A DNA stretch of 64,000 nucleotides, taken from Thermoplasmata archaeon (lineage in GTDB: Archaea > Thermoplasmatota > Thermoplasmata > Lutacidiplasmatales > SKW197). A program made the translations under genes and the position numbers. The notes beneath the pieces were generated by a model. It saw only the letters and a list, made by a program, of their open reading frames with translations. It did no database searches and was not told the origin of the DNA. Position 1 is the first letter of the stretch; each line of letters opens with the position of its first letter. Where the stretch lies: NCBI GenBank assembly GCA_038874435.1, contig JAVZCK010000003.1, positions 62,001 through 126,000 of the forward strand, in the 5' to 3' direction. Of the stretch, positions 1 through 10,043 are shown in pieces.

Positions 1-343
1 TGTAGAGAAAGATGCCTGAGTTTTTCGTAAAATCACCAGAATTCCCAGAGGCATGATGAAGATAGCAGTTCCTTATGATGAAATACGCAGTTGTGTTTCC
101 GATGTAAATTCCAAAACCATAGCCAGAGCCGTCAATTTCCCAGCCCTCAATGATGTAAGGGTTTGTCTCTGAGCCATTACCAGCAACCACGCCATTGGTG
201 GTAGTGAAACCATTGTCTCCGTTGATACGGATGGGTGTGCGAACCGTAAATTTCTCAGCTACAGAATTACAGGATACGGTCAAAATTGTTCCCAAAATAA
301 GTACACAGCATGATACCACTATAATCGCTTTTCGTAGGTGCAT
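1..343 (-). CDS. Secreted beta-helix (NosD-like) surface protein, N-terminal part, cut by left edge
   Basis: Reading leftward from an ATG at 343, the frame stays open to base 1, so only about 114 N-terminal residues are visible. They hold a signal peptide (MHLRKAIIVVSCCVLILGTI and on) followed by the header found at the start of the other beta-helix proteins here: IRINGDNGF, then GNGSETNPYIIEGWEID, then the first helix strands (YFIIRNCYLHHAS). A GGTGAG Shine-Dalgarno sits 4 nt before the ATG (353-348), with a TATA box further up (384-371). It is probably an exported, glycosylated adhesin or S-layer-associated protein; N-x-S/T sequons are present. The function beyond cell-surface location is unknown. 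It is divergent from the small gene at 496. Confidence 0.8.
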   Translation of the reverse strand, partial: MHLRKAIIVVSCCVLILGTILTVSCNSVAEKFTVRTPIRINGDNGFTTTNGVVAGNGSETNPYIIEGWEIDGSGYGFGIYIGNTTAYFIIRNCYLHHASGNSGDFTKNSGIFLY

Positions 344-370
344 TTGCCTCACCAAAAATAGAATTACAGG

Positions 371-384
371 AGGATATATAATGG
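371..384 (-). promoter_or_regulatory. TATA box of the leftward beta-helix gene
   Basis: On the minus strand this reads CCATTATATATCCT, centred about 34 nt before the ATG at 343. It predicts a short leader that carries the GGTGAG ribosome site. Confidence 0.55.
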
Positions 385-433
385 TTATTCCCAGCTTCCT
401 CCTCATGGTGTGTAAAAATCTCTCACCGAAAGT

Positions 434-442
434 CTTATATAT
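434..442 (+). promoter_or_regulatory. TATA box of the 85-residue gene
   Basis: CTTATATAT, preceded by purine-rich CGAAAG (BRE-like), lies about 58 nt before the ATG at 496. The predicted leader of about 30 nt contains a GGGGTGGG ribosome site. Confidence 0.6.
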
Positions 443-495
443 GTCCGACGCTATATCTTAATTAGCAGACAAAAAGCAGACAAAGGGGTGGGAAA

Positions 496-753
496 ATGAA
501 CCAGAAACACATTAACGGAAGGGTTCTGAATTCAATCCCAAAATCCGTGAAGGATTGGATGAAAAGCCATACGATAAGCGATGCTAAGCTTCTGGTACGA
601 GAACTCAGTGAACTTGGTGAAGATACCACAGAGCTCCAGCCCCTCATTTACCAGCTCGAGGAAATGGAGGACGAGGCGAAGGAGTATCTGGGGCTGAGCG
701 AGGAAGACATTGTGGAATTCTCTGAACCCGAATCAGTGAAAGCAGTAGCTTAG
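496..753 (+). CDS. Small acidic hypothetical protein
   Basis: This encodes 85 residues with no family I recognise. It is highly charged and predicted helical (LVRELSELGEDTTELQ, QLEEMEDEAKEYLGLSEEDI), with no signal peptide or membrane segment, so it is probably a cytosolic helical protein or small adaptor. It is supported as a real gene by a clear TATA box (434-442), a GGGGTGGG ribosome site 5 nt before the ATG, and a T-rich tract just after the stop. It stands alone, convergent with the DUF5611-like gene. Confidence 0.7.
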   Translation: MNQKHINGRVLNSIPKSVKDWMKSHTISDAKLLVRELSELGEDTTELQPLIYQLEEMEDEAKEYLGLSEEDIVEFSEPESVKAVA

Positions 754-765
754 CATCTCAAAACT

Positions 766-779
766 TTTTTTCTATTTTT
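766..779 (+). terminator. T-tract terminator
   Basis: Two runs of T (7 and 6) interrupted by C and A follow the stop of the 85-residue gene and fill the 31-nt gap between the convergent genes. Archaeal RNA polymerase terminates at such oligo-T tracts. Confidence 0.5.
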
Positions 780-784
780 TGTTT

Positions 785-1108
785 TTACTCAGTGTCTTTT
801 GCAACTTCCTTCTGGAGTTTTTTCACTCTCTCCTTTGCAGTATAGCCAGTTGCTCTTTCAAGAAACAGGTTGTATTTTTTAACTGTGTCTTCTGCGACCT
901 CGTTAGGCACATTTTTATCCATCAGTGTTTCAACAGCAAGTGTCTTTTTGTCCTTTGCAAACACCCGTAGTTCCTTCAAAGCACCATAACTGGCTTTTAT
1001 CAGGTTTCCCTCTTGTGTGGCATTTCCGAAAATCTCCTTTACAAGGGATAGTAGTTTCTCGCCTTCAATGTTCTTGTAGTTACCTGGCTTTATTGGATAA
1101 TCTCGCAT
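785..1108 (-). CDS. DUF5611-like small protein
   Basis: This encodes 107 residues resembling the DUF5611 family found in Thermoplasmatota and methanogens. It opens with a short MRDYPIKPGNYKNIEG segment, then an alpha/beta core (LKELRVFAKDKKTLAVET) and a basic C-terminal helix (ERVKKLQKEVAKDTE). There are no membrane segments and the function is unknown. A TATA box (1140-1131 on the minus strand) is centred 27-28 nt from the ATG, so the transcript is probably leaderless. The same TATA faces the divergent glycosyltransferase gene. The family assignment is from recall of family sequences. Confidence 0.65.
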   Translation of the reverse strand: MRDYPIKPGNYKNIEGEKLLSLVKEIFGNATQEGNLIKASYGALKELRVFAKDKKTLAVETLMDKNVPNEVAEDTVKKYNLFLERATGYTAKERVKKLQKEVAKDTE

Positions 1109-1130
1109 GGTGTGATAGAAAATGGAAAAG

Positions 1131-1140
1131 GTATATAAGC
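1131..1140. promoter_or_regulatory. Shared bidirectional TATA box
   Basis: GTATATAAGC reads as a TATA element on both strands (GCTTATATAC on minus). It is placed about 27 nt before the leaderless ATG of the leftward DUF5611-like gene and about 30-70 nt before candidate starts of the rightward glycosyltransferase gene. No second TATA is evident in the gap. Confidence 0.5.
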
Positions 1141-1204
1141 GATGTGGAGGATGGAATTTGGATGAAAGAAAATGTTTATCATGCTGAAGGGTTTTTGGAA
1201 AACC

Positions 1205-1906
1205 ATGAAGGTCTCTGTGATCATTCCCACAATGAACGAGGAGGCGTCGATTGGCGGCGTAATCCAGACAATTAAGGATGCCTTTGCAGCAGCCAATGTC
1301 TCCCTCTTTGTGAAAAATCCACTGGAATATGAAATTCTTATAGTAGATACTAATTCAAAGGATAGAACAAGGGAGATTGCAAAGGAGAAGGGTGCGATTG
1401 TCATTGATGAACCTAGAAGGGGTTATGGAAGGGCTTACAAAACTGGATTTGAAAAAGCAACTGGAGAAATAATTGCCACACTTGATGGCGATTCCACATA
1501 TCCTGCTGAAAAAATCCCCGAGTTTGTTGACTTTCTCATCAAAGAGGACCTTGACTTTATCACATGCGACAGGTTGAGCACCTTAAAGCCAGGAGTGATG
1601 TCTTTCAAACACCGCATAGGAAATAAAATTCTTACATTAACCTGCAATCTTCTGTTTGGTGTGAAAATAAGAGATTCCCAATCTGGAATGTGGATTTTTA
1701 AGAAGGCAATTCTGAAGAAGTTGAAAGTTGAGAGTGATGGGATGCCCTTTTCTGAGGAAATTAAGATTGAGGCATTTAGAAAGTGTAACAGATGCATTGA
1801 AATTCCAATAGAATATCGCGTTAGAAAGGGTGAGGTGAAGCTGAGTTCCTGGAAGGATGGTACGAAGAACTTGAAGTATCTGTTTAAGATGAAATTCAGA
1901 AAGTAA
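1205..1906 (+). CDS. Family 2 glycosyltransferase (DPM/DPG synthase-like)
   Basis: This is a GT-A fold glycosyltransferase of about 233 residues. It opens with the classic KVSVIIPTMNEEASIG, has a nucleotide-binding ILIVDTNSKDRT segment and a DGD metal-binding motif in ATLDGDSTYP. The acceptor-loop region follows (RIRDSQSGMWIFK-like, with D and W conserved). It resembles dolichol-phosphate mannose/glucose synthases that load sugars onto polyprenyl phosphate for N-glycosylation or lipid glycosylation. It has no C-terminal membrane domain. I chose the ATG at 1205 because the family normally starts right at this strand; in-frame ATGs at 1172 and 1181 are possible. Confidence 0.85.
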   Translation: MKVSVIIPTMNEEASIGGVIQTIKDAFAAANVSLFVKNPLEYEILIVDTNSKDRTREIAKEKGAIVIDEPRRGYGRAYKTGFEKATGEIIATLDGDSTYPAEKIPEFVDFLIKEDLDFITCDRLSTLKPGVMSFKHRIGNKILTLTCNLLFGVKIRDSQSGMWIFKKAILKKLKVESDGMPFSEEIKIEAFRKCNRCIEIPIEYRVRKGEVKLSSWKDGTKNLKYLFKMKFRK

Positions 1907-1989
1907 GCTGTTGTTTTACCTATTTCATAAGTGTTATGTTCACCGTAACCTTTAAAACTTCCTACAATATGGATGGAAGAGGTAATATC

Positions 1990-2610
1990 ATGACTGAAGA
2001 GGAATATGAAGCATTGCTTGAGCGTGCCTATAAGAACATGCCCCAGACGAAGGGCACAGGCGAGCGTTTCGTGGTCCCAAAGGCAGATGTGATGGTTGAA
2101 GGCAAAAACACAATCTTCAGAAACTTTTTTGAAATTGTTGAGGTAATACGAAGAACACCAGAGCATTTCCTTGCCTATCTTCTGAGGGAACTTGGCACGC
2201 CAGGAGAGATAAAAGAGAAAAGGGTGATTTTCAAGTCAAAAATCTCGCCCCAAATGCTGAATGAGAGAATTGAAAATTATGTAAACACCTATGTTATTTG
2301 CTCTGAATGTGGCAGGCCAGACACTAAGCTTGTGAAAGAGGATAGAATCTGGATGCTGGAATGTGAGGCATGCGGTGCAAGGGCACCTGTCACCACTGGC
2401 AAGAGTGCCAAGCCAAAGCAGGAAAAGTTTGAGTTGAAGCAGGGAGAACTATACGAATTTAAGATTGAGGAGATGGGAAAGAAGGGTGACGGAGTGGCTA
2501 GAATTCCGCCCTACATCATTTACATTTATGGGGCAAAATCGCCAGGCGAAATCGTGCGGGCTAGAGTGACAAAGATTGCAGGAACTGTGGTTTTTGCCAC
2601 CCGTGTGTAA
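1990..2610 (+). CDS. Translation initiation factor aIF2 subunit beta, with TRAM domain
   Basis: This encodes about 206 residues. Residues 1-110 match the aIF2-beta core that binds aIF2-gamma and recruits initiator tRNA (IFRNFFEIVEVIRRTPEHF, LLRELGTPGEI). A zinc ribbon follows (CSECGRPD ... CEACGA, two C-x2-C pairs). The C-terminal 60 residues form a TRAM domain (GELYEFKIEEMGKKGDGVAR ... GEIVRARVTKI), an RNA-binding appendage known in some euryarchaeal aIF2-beta proteins. The start is set by GAGGTAAT just upstream of the ATG; an upstream in-frame ATG at 1936 precedes that site and also the TATA-like TTTAAAA (1951 region), so it is unlikely. The stop lies 6 nt before the presenilin-like gene. 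Confidence 0.93.
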   Translation: MTEEEYEALLERAYKNMPQTKGTGERFVVPKADVMVEGKNTIFRNFFEIVEVIRRTPEHFLAYLLRELGTPGEIKEKRVIFKSKISPQMLNERIENYVNTYVICSECGRPDTKLVKEDRIWMLECEACGARAPVTTGKSAKPKQEKFELKQGELYEFKIEEMGKKGDGVARIPPYIIYIYGAKSPGEIVRARVTKIAGTVVFATRV

Positions 2611-2616
2611 ATCAGC

Positions 2617-3555
2617 ATGCGAAGCAAATCATTCATCTGGCTGAGTATTTTTCTTGTTGTACCTCAAATTGTTGCAATTTTTCTTTCTCCGTTTTACAGG
2701 GCACTCGGAATGCAGGCGTTTGCAGACCCGAACAATCCAGTCAATCCGATCTTTTACATAATTATGCTACTCGGGATTACTGCAATAATTCTCCTGCTTG
2801 TCAAGATCGGACTTGAAAAGATGCTCCGTTATCTGCTCCTCTTTGCAATCTCTGTTTCTTTCTTATTTGTGGTATATCCATTACTCTGGTTTGGAATACC
2901 CTTTGCTTATTACGAGGGGGATAGCGTAATTGATTTTCCGTTTTCAATTGCCTCCTATCTCACAATTATTTGCATTGCGTTTCTTTTATGGTATCCCGAA
3001 TGGTATGTGATTAACGGCATAGGGCTTGTGAGTGCAGCGGGCATTGCTGCAATTCTTGGCATCTCGCTGGGAATCCTTCCCACTTTCATCATCTTGCTTG
3101 CCCTGGCAATTTACGATGCAATCTCGGTGTACAGAACAAAGCACATGATTACGCTTGCAGATTCTGTTACAAAAATGAAACTTCCAGTGCTTCTCGTAGT
3201 GCCCCAGAAGTCAAACTACTCCTTTATGAAGCAAGAAGGAATTCTGAAACAGATTGAAAGCGAGGAGCGAGAGGCAATGTTCATGGGTGTTGGAGATGTG
3301 GTTATTCCTGCAGTTCTTGCAGTTAGCAGTTATGTGTTTCTTCCTGATTATCCGACAAGATTTGGCATTCCAGCAAACCTACTTACAGCCATTTGTGTGA
3401 TTGTTGGAATCTATGTATCCTTCCTTTTCTTGATGTACTTTGTGAGTAAGGGCAAGCCCCAGGCAGGTCTCCCATTTCTGAACACTGGGGCAATTGCAAG
3501 CTATGTGCTTGCTTATCTCCTCATATATAGGAATTTCACATTTGGGTTGTTTTAG
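2617..3555 (+). CDS. Presenilin/SPP-like intramembrane aspartyl protease
   Basis: This 312-residue protein has about nine hydrophobic segments and the three signatures of A22/PSH proteases. These are a YD motif (LAIYDAISVYRTKHM), a GxGD motif (MFMGVGDVVIPAVL) and a C-terminal PAL-like site reading AGLPFLNTG. The two aspartates are the expected catalytic pair for cleavage within membranes. Archaeal members are known (PSH), and physiological substrates are unclear. The ATG lies 6 nt after the aIF2-beta stop without a strong ribosome site, so it is likely co-transcribed and translationally coupled. Confidence 0.88.
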   Translation: MRSKSFIWLSIFLVVPQIVAIFLSPFYRALGMQAFADPNNPVNPIFYIIMLLGITAIILLLVKIGLEKMLRYLLLFAISVSFLFVVYPLLWFGIPFAYYEGDSVIDFPFSIASYLTIICIAFLLWYPEWYVINGIGLVSAAGIAAILGISLGILPTFIILLALAIYDAISVYRTKHMITLADSVTKMKLPVLLVVPQKSNYSFMKQEGILKQIESEEREAMFMGVGDVVIPAVLAVSSYVFLPDYPTRFGIPANLLTAICVIVGIYVSFLFLMYFVSKGKPQAGLPFLNTGAIASYVLAYLLIYRNFTFGLF

Positions 3556-3680
3556 GTTTGGGAGAGCTTCTTACTGGTTTATTTCTGGAAGAGGAGAATG
3601 AAGGGGATAAGGAGATACTGAGAGTTGGGAAGGTGTCGGACAACTATTATACGAGATACCAAATAAATAGGTAAAAAAAA

Positions 3681-3719
3681 CTATAAATATCTCTATAATA
3701 TTACCATTTTTGAGGTGAT
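3681..3719 (+). promoter_or_regulatory. TATA box and strong ribosome site of the peptidase/beta-helix operon
   Basis: CTATAAATAT at 3681-3690 is followed by GAGGTGAT at 3712-3719, five nt before the ATG at 3725. This is the best-formed promoter plus Shine-Dalgarno pair in this part of the window. The preceding 3556-3680 holds no gene that I can see. Confidence 0.65.
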
Positions 3720-3724
3720 AATAT

Positions 3725-5479
3725 ATGATAAAGGGATTTGTGTGCATGAGCATAGTGTTTTTGTTGTTGGGAGGGCTGAGCGTTGTTGGGAGTGGGGAAG
3801 AAAGCCAGAGTGAAAGCCTGCAAGCCTTGATAGAAATCAAGGAATATATCGAGGCACAGGAATCAAGTGTATTTGCATCTGAAAATGCAAAAGGGTCTCT
3901 TCTGGAACATCTAAGCATTGCGATAAAATTTGCAGAGAATGGCGAGAGAGGGAAAGCCCTGGAGGAATACAACAGAAATGTTTATGCATGGTTTGATAAT
4001 TACATTATTGATGGCATGGCAAGAGAGGTGCTGGAAAGAATGACTGAGGCATATTATGGAACATTGGATGTAAGTCAGGGTGGGAGTGGCAATTTGGGAA
4101 TTCTGGCATCAAATTACCCGCAAATTACAGCCGCAACATTTACAAATGACTGGAACCAGCCATATAATGACAACAGAAGGGTGGTAAATTTTACGGTTAG
4201 CTGGGGAGGTTCAACGGATGGAGATGCAATTGTGTACTGGAACTCCACATGGAATAAAACAGCACCCACACAATGGCCTGGAAGCAGCGGATATCTTGGT
4301 TTCAGTTACTCTTATCAATATACAATCACTAATTTGCCGGTTGGGAATTTCACAAATATAAGAATCCGAGCATTTGATTACCAGTATGGAGGGATTGCGA
4401 CGAAGGATGCAAAGGTGCATAATCCAGAGGTGTATGACAAGAGAATTGCCCTGATAATTGGGGGCTGGGGAAGGAATCAGTATACTGGAACAGGTGCACC
4501 GAAATGGAGCTTCTGGAATGATGCATATCTCACATACATTACCCTGAAAAGCAAAGGATTTACTGATAGCGATATTTACTTTCTCTATTACAATGGAACA
4601 CACCAAAATGCCACTAACTGGAATGGTGCAATTATCGATGGCCCTGCAACGCCCTCGTCCATTCAAAATAATTTCTCTCAAATAAATAATGCAATTCAAG
4701 GCAAACCGAACGCTTTGATAGTTATTGCAGTTACATCCCATGGCTCGCTGGACCCATATCCAGATAATTATACACGAGCATTTAGGCTACTGAACCCAAA
4801 TACCCCAGAAGATAATATTACTGACCCAAATGCATACTGGGAGTGGTCATCAGAATTCATGGGACCAAACTACATCGGAAGAATTGCAAATCCATTCAAA
4901 AGATTGGTTATTCTTATCGGAAGTTGTTACAGCAAAGATTTTCGCGATCCAATTCTTAATTGGAACCAGACAATGAGGGGTCGCACAATAATTGTTACTT
5001 CTACAATTAACGAAGGTGGTTATAATGATAACGGTGAGCCTACCTCTTACGGGCAATCATGGTATGCACCGTCTGATACAAACTATACTACCTTTTTCTA
5101 CTATCTTATCTCAGGTTTGAGAGGAAATGGAACAGTAGTGACTAACGCAACAAACGGCTTCCCAGTAAACTCAGAAAATACCACCGATAAAGACAACTGC
5201 GTTTCACTTGCAGAAGCATGGAATTGGGCATATTACCTCATATGCGACAATGATTACGGAATAAATCGGTACAACCCAGACCTCATTGATAGGATTACAG
5301 GAGACTACTGTCAACAACCAATGTTGCACGATGTACTTGAAAAATGGGATGGCAGCGGAACATTTCCAGACCTTCCATTTCCATACATAGATGGCACATG
5401 GGCAGTTGGTGCCAAAGCCCTTGGTGTAACCTTAGACAATTCCCCATATCCTCTAAACCTATTGCGGGGAGACACATGA
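3725..5479 (+). CDS. Secreted legumain-like (C13/clan CD) cysteine peptidase
   Basis: This 584-residue exported protein has a signal peptide (MIKGFVCMSIVFLLLGGLSV), a helical N-terminal region and a beta-rich domain (about 125-240). A clan CD peptidase domain spans about 245-480, with strand KRIALIIGGWG, helix NDAYLTYITLKSKGFTDSDI, catalytic His339 in VTSHGS and Cys401 in LIGSCYSKDF. The layout (strand, ND helix, SHG, then GSC/EAC Cys) matches legumain and GPI-transamidase-like peptidases rather than papain. Many N-glycosylation sequons suggest surface glycosylation. No C-terminal membrane anchor is evident. The stop overlaps the next ATG (ATGA), tying it to the beta-helix/FN3 protein. The substrate is unknown; processing or anchoring of surface proteins is a guess. 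Confidence 0.75.
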   Translation: MIKGFVCMSIVFLLLGGLSVVGSGEESQSESLQALIEIKEYIEAQESSVFASENAKGSLLEHLSIAIKFAENGERGKALEEYNRNVYAWFDNYIIDGMAREVLERMTEAYYGTLDVSQGGSGNLGILASNYPQITAATFTNDWNQPYNDNRRVVNFTVSWGGSTDGDAIVYWNSTWNKTAPTQWPGSSGYLGFSYSYQYTITNLPVGNFTNIRIRAFDYQYGGIATKDAKVHNPEVYDKRIALIIGGWGRNQYTGTGAPKWSFWNDAYLTYITLKSKGFTDSDIYFLYYNGTHQNATNWNGAIIDGPATPSSIQNNFSQINNAIQGKPNALIVIAVTSHGSLDPYPDNYTRAFRLLNPNTPEDNITDPNAYWEWSSEFMGPNYIGRIANPFKRLVILIGSCYSKDFRDPILNWNQTMRGRTIIVTSTINEGGYNDNGEPTSYGQSWYAPSDTNYTTFFYYLISGLRGNGTVVTNATNGFPVNSENTTDKDNCVSLAEAWNWAYYLICDNDYGINRYNPDLIDRITGDYCQQPMLHDVLEKWDGSGTFPDLPFPYIDGTWAVGAKALGVTLDNSPYPLNLLRGDT

Positions 5480-8037
5480 AGTCAAGCATATTCTCTCTAT
5501 CGGTCTTTATATTTTTGATGCTACTTTTACCAATTTCTTTTACATCCATCTCTTTCCCTTCCAAGGGTAGTGCGGTTATAAAATTTCTACATGTACCAAT
5601 TGAAATAAACTCGGATGACGATTTTACACCCGAGAATGGGGTAATTGATGGGAATGGAAGTAGAGAAGCCCCATATGTGATTGCGAATTGGCTGATTTAT
5701 GCCAATAACACTACTGGTGTCGCAATCTATAATGTTTCAAAACATTTCATGCTAGCAAATGTAACAATCATAGGAAACAGACAACACACAGGAATTTATA
5801 TTGATGTTGGAATAGACCAAAGAGTAAATGTTGTGGATTGCACAATCTCAAATTGTTCTGTGGGGATAAGTATCACAGTGTCTGCGGATGGAAGAGATAA
5901 AAAACATAGAAATTTTACTGAAGAAACAGGGGAGGTATATATAGCCAATAACACCGTCGTTGAGAATAGTCATGGTATCTCCGTAGATGGAGGAAAAATA
6001 GAAAATAACACAATAGCGTATAATGATGGAACTGGGCTGTGGTTAGGTGGAGGAGAAGTATATCACAACAGAATTGTATGCAATAATGGAAAGGGGGTAT
6101 TTGTTTATTATGGCGCCACTGTAATTGGAAATGAAATCTCAAACAACACAGGCCATGGAGTGCAAATTTCTGAGAACATGTCCCTACCAACAGGTTTTTC
6201 CGAGATAGGCAATAACAGAATAAGTGGTAATGGCGGTTGTGGGGTATATCTGCCATTTTTAGAAGGTGGTGCACTTACTCCATACAAGTTGAGGATATGG
6301 AGCAACGTCATTGAAAATAACAGTGGATGTGGTATCCAAATTGAGAACCTTTCATGGCCATTCTCAGAAAATCCACTAGAAAGAATCATCTGGGGAAATA
6401 CGCTGAATAATAACAGTTATGGACTAAAAATCGTTAACTGTTCCCGTCTCTGCATTTTCAATAACAGAATAACTTCAAATAGAGAATATGGAATTGAATT
6501 AGAAGATTTCAGGTCGTATGGAACATATAAAATAACTGTGGCACTTAACGCCTTTTGGGGAAATGTTCACCAAAGTGCCCAATACAATGGGAAAGAAATA
6601 GATTGGTCAATTTCATGCGAAGGCAACTACTGGAGTGACTGGCAGAGCCCAGACAACAACCATGATGGGATTGTTGACTTGCCTTATGAGATTGGAGGCG
6701 ATGCAGGAGCAAAGGACTATTATCCGCTCACATACATTCCCCGTGGTGAGCCAACAGCACCACTTGAACTGAATGCCTCTGCAAGCAATGGCTTCGTGTA
6801 TCTTGACTGGAAAGAGCCATTTTATTCTGGTGCCTCAGACATAACCCACTACAACATCTACAGGGCAACGGAGCCAGAGGCCTGGGAGCACATCGGGAAC
6901 TCCTCAGCCCTAAACTACACGGATAGAAATGTGAGCAATGGTATCACCTACTACTATTATGTTACAGCCATGAACAGCAATGGCGAGAGCAGAAAATCGA
7001 ACATCGTTAATGCGACACCTGGTGAGTATCCTGGTGTGCCTGAGAATGTTTTCGCAATTGGATATGAGAATAAGATAGTGTTGCGATGGCAACCACCTGG
7101 AGAAAGTGGCGGCTTGCCCATAACTGGGTATGAGATATCTCGAAGCACTTTTCCGAACTGGCAAGCGGATTATGTGAGAGTAGGAAATGTTACAGAGTTT
7201 GTGGATATGGATGTGGCAGAGAACACCACATACTATTACAGAATTGCAGCAGTGAACGAGAAGGGGAGCGGAGCACAGAGTGGAGTGGTGCAAGCAACTA
7301 CAACCAGATTGAATGTGAGTCTTGTAGCAGGTAAAGGAGTATTGGGCAATGGAGAGAACACCACAATTACGGTTTATGTTGAGCGGAATGGAACGCATGA
7401 GCCAATGGCTAACGCATATGTTGTCTTAAGCATGGTAAATCTTACTGGCATGTTAGAGAAAACAGAGGGTTATACAAATGAGAGCGGTATTTTCACAACT
7501 ACATTTGTTGCAGGAACCGTGATAAACAGAGAGGAAGGAGTGCTCAAAGCCACAGTTTTTTGTGCGAACTACAGTGTAGTTAGCAACAGTACTAGAATCA
7601 CTCTGTTGCCAGCCCCGAAGGAGAGACATATGAGTATAGTGTTGGAGGCAGATGGAAATGTAAAGGAAGGAAAATGGAAATCTTGCGTGCAAGTTCTGGA
7701 TGCGGAGAACGGTGTTGGAATTCCCAATGCAACGGTGGAGTTGCGAATAGACAGGTATGGGATAGTTGTGGAAAAAACCACAGATGGGCAGGGAAAGGTT
7801 TGTTTTGAACTTAGTTTTAGCCAGGGTGAGCCAGGATTTGAGGTGGAGGTAGAGATTGTAGCGAAGAAAGCAGGGTATGTGAATGCAAGCATCACCGTGA
7901 GAACAGTGCTGGAATTTGAAGTAAGGCAAGAGCCAACAAACCTGGTATTTGGGATTGCTGCGGGCATTGCGGTTGCTGGAGCAATCGCTGCGTTTGTGGT
8001 ATGGAAGAAAAGGAGAAGGGAAGTGAGGAAGTATTAG
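5476..8037 (+). CDS. Membrane-anchored beta-helix, FN3 and Ig-like surface protein
   Basis: This encodes 853 residues: a signal peptide (MKSSIFSLSVFIFLMLLLPI) and the header IEINSDDDFTPENGVIDGNG followed by APYVI. A right-handed parallel beta-helix follows to about residue 410 (repeated NNxI/GNxI turns, as in NosD and pectate-lyase-like CASH domains). Two fibronectin III domains come next (about 430-520 and 520-615, with YYYYVTAMNSNGES and YYYRIAAVNEKGSG), then two Ig-like domains, then a C-terminal membrane helix (GIAAGIAVAGAIAAFVVW) with a KKRRR stop-transfer tail. It is an externally displayed, C-terminally anchored adhesin-like protein. The start overlaps the peptidase stop by 4 nt; upstream in-frame ATGs fall inside the peptidase gene and lack a signal peptide. 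Confidence 0.85.
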   Translation: MKSSIFSLSVFIFLMLLLPISFTSISFPSKGSAVIKFLHVPIEINSDDDFTPENGVIDGNGSREAPYVIANWLIYANNTTGVAIYNVSKHFMLANVTIIGNRQHTGIYIDVGIDQRVNVVDCTISNCSVGISITVSADGRDKKHRNFTEETGEVYIANNTVVENSHGISVDGGKIENNTIAYNDGTGLWLGGGEVYHNRIVCNNGKGVFVYYGATVIGNEISNNTGHGVQISENMSLPTGFSEIGNNRISGNGGCGVYLPFLEGGALTPYKLRIWSNVIENNSGCGIQIENLSWPFSENPLERIIWGNTLNNNSYGLKIVNCSRLCIFNNRITSNREYGIELEDFRSYGTYKITVALNAFWGNVHQSAQYNGKEIDWSISCEGNYWSDWQSPDNNHDGIVDLPYEIGGDAGAKDYYPLTYIPRGEPTAPLELNASASNGFVYLDWKEPFYSGASDITHYNIYRATEPEAWEHIGNSSALNYTDRNVSNGITYYYYVTAMNSNGESRKSNIVNATPGEYPGVPENVFAIGYENKIVLRWQPPGESGGLPITGYEISRSTFPNWQADYVRVGNVTEFVDMDVAENTTYYYRIAAVNEKGSGAQSGVVQATTTRLNVSLVAGKGVLGNGENTTITVYVERNGTHEPMANAYVVLSMVNLTGMLEKTEGYTNESGIFTTTFVAGTVINREEGVLKATVFCANYSVVSNSTRITLLPAPKERHMSIVLEADGNVKEGKWKSCVQVLDAENGVGIPNATVELRIDRYGIVVEKTTDGQGKVCFELSFSQGEPGFEVEVEIVAKKAGYVNASITVRTVLEFEVRQEPTNLVFGIAAGIAVAGAIAAFVVWKKRRREVRKY

Positions 8038-8063
8038 TTTAGCCAGCAATTCTAAACCTCTAA

Positions 8064-10031
<1,968 letters not shown>

Positions 10032-10043
10032 GGGGTAAACTAG

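Noticed and set aside
1435-2166. A 243-residue minus-strand open frame opposite the glycosyltransferase and aIF2-beta genes
   Set aside because: It spans two well-supported plus-strand genes and their promoter gap, and shows no domain.
3556-3680. A possible tRNA or small RNA in the gap before the peptidase gene
   Set aside because: No cloverleaf stems or T-loop GTTCRA sequence could be found; the stretch is purine-rich without clear structure.
4211-4741. A 176-residue minus-strand open frame opposite the legumain-like peptidase
   Set aside because: It is antisense to a gene with signal peptide and catalytic motifs, Cys/Ile-rich and unlike any protein.
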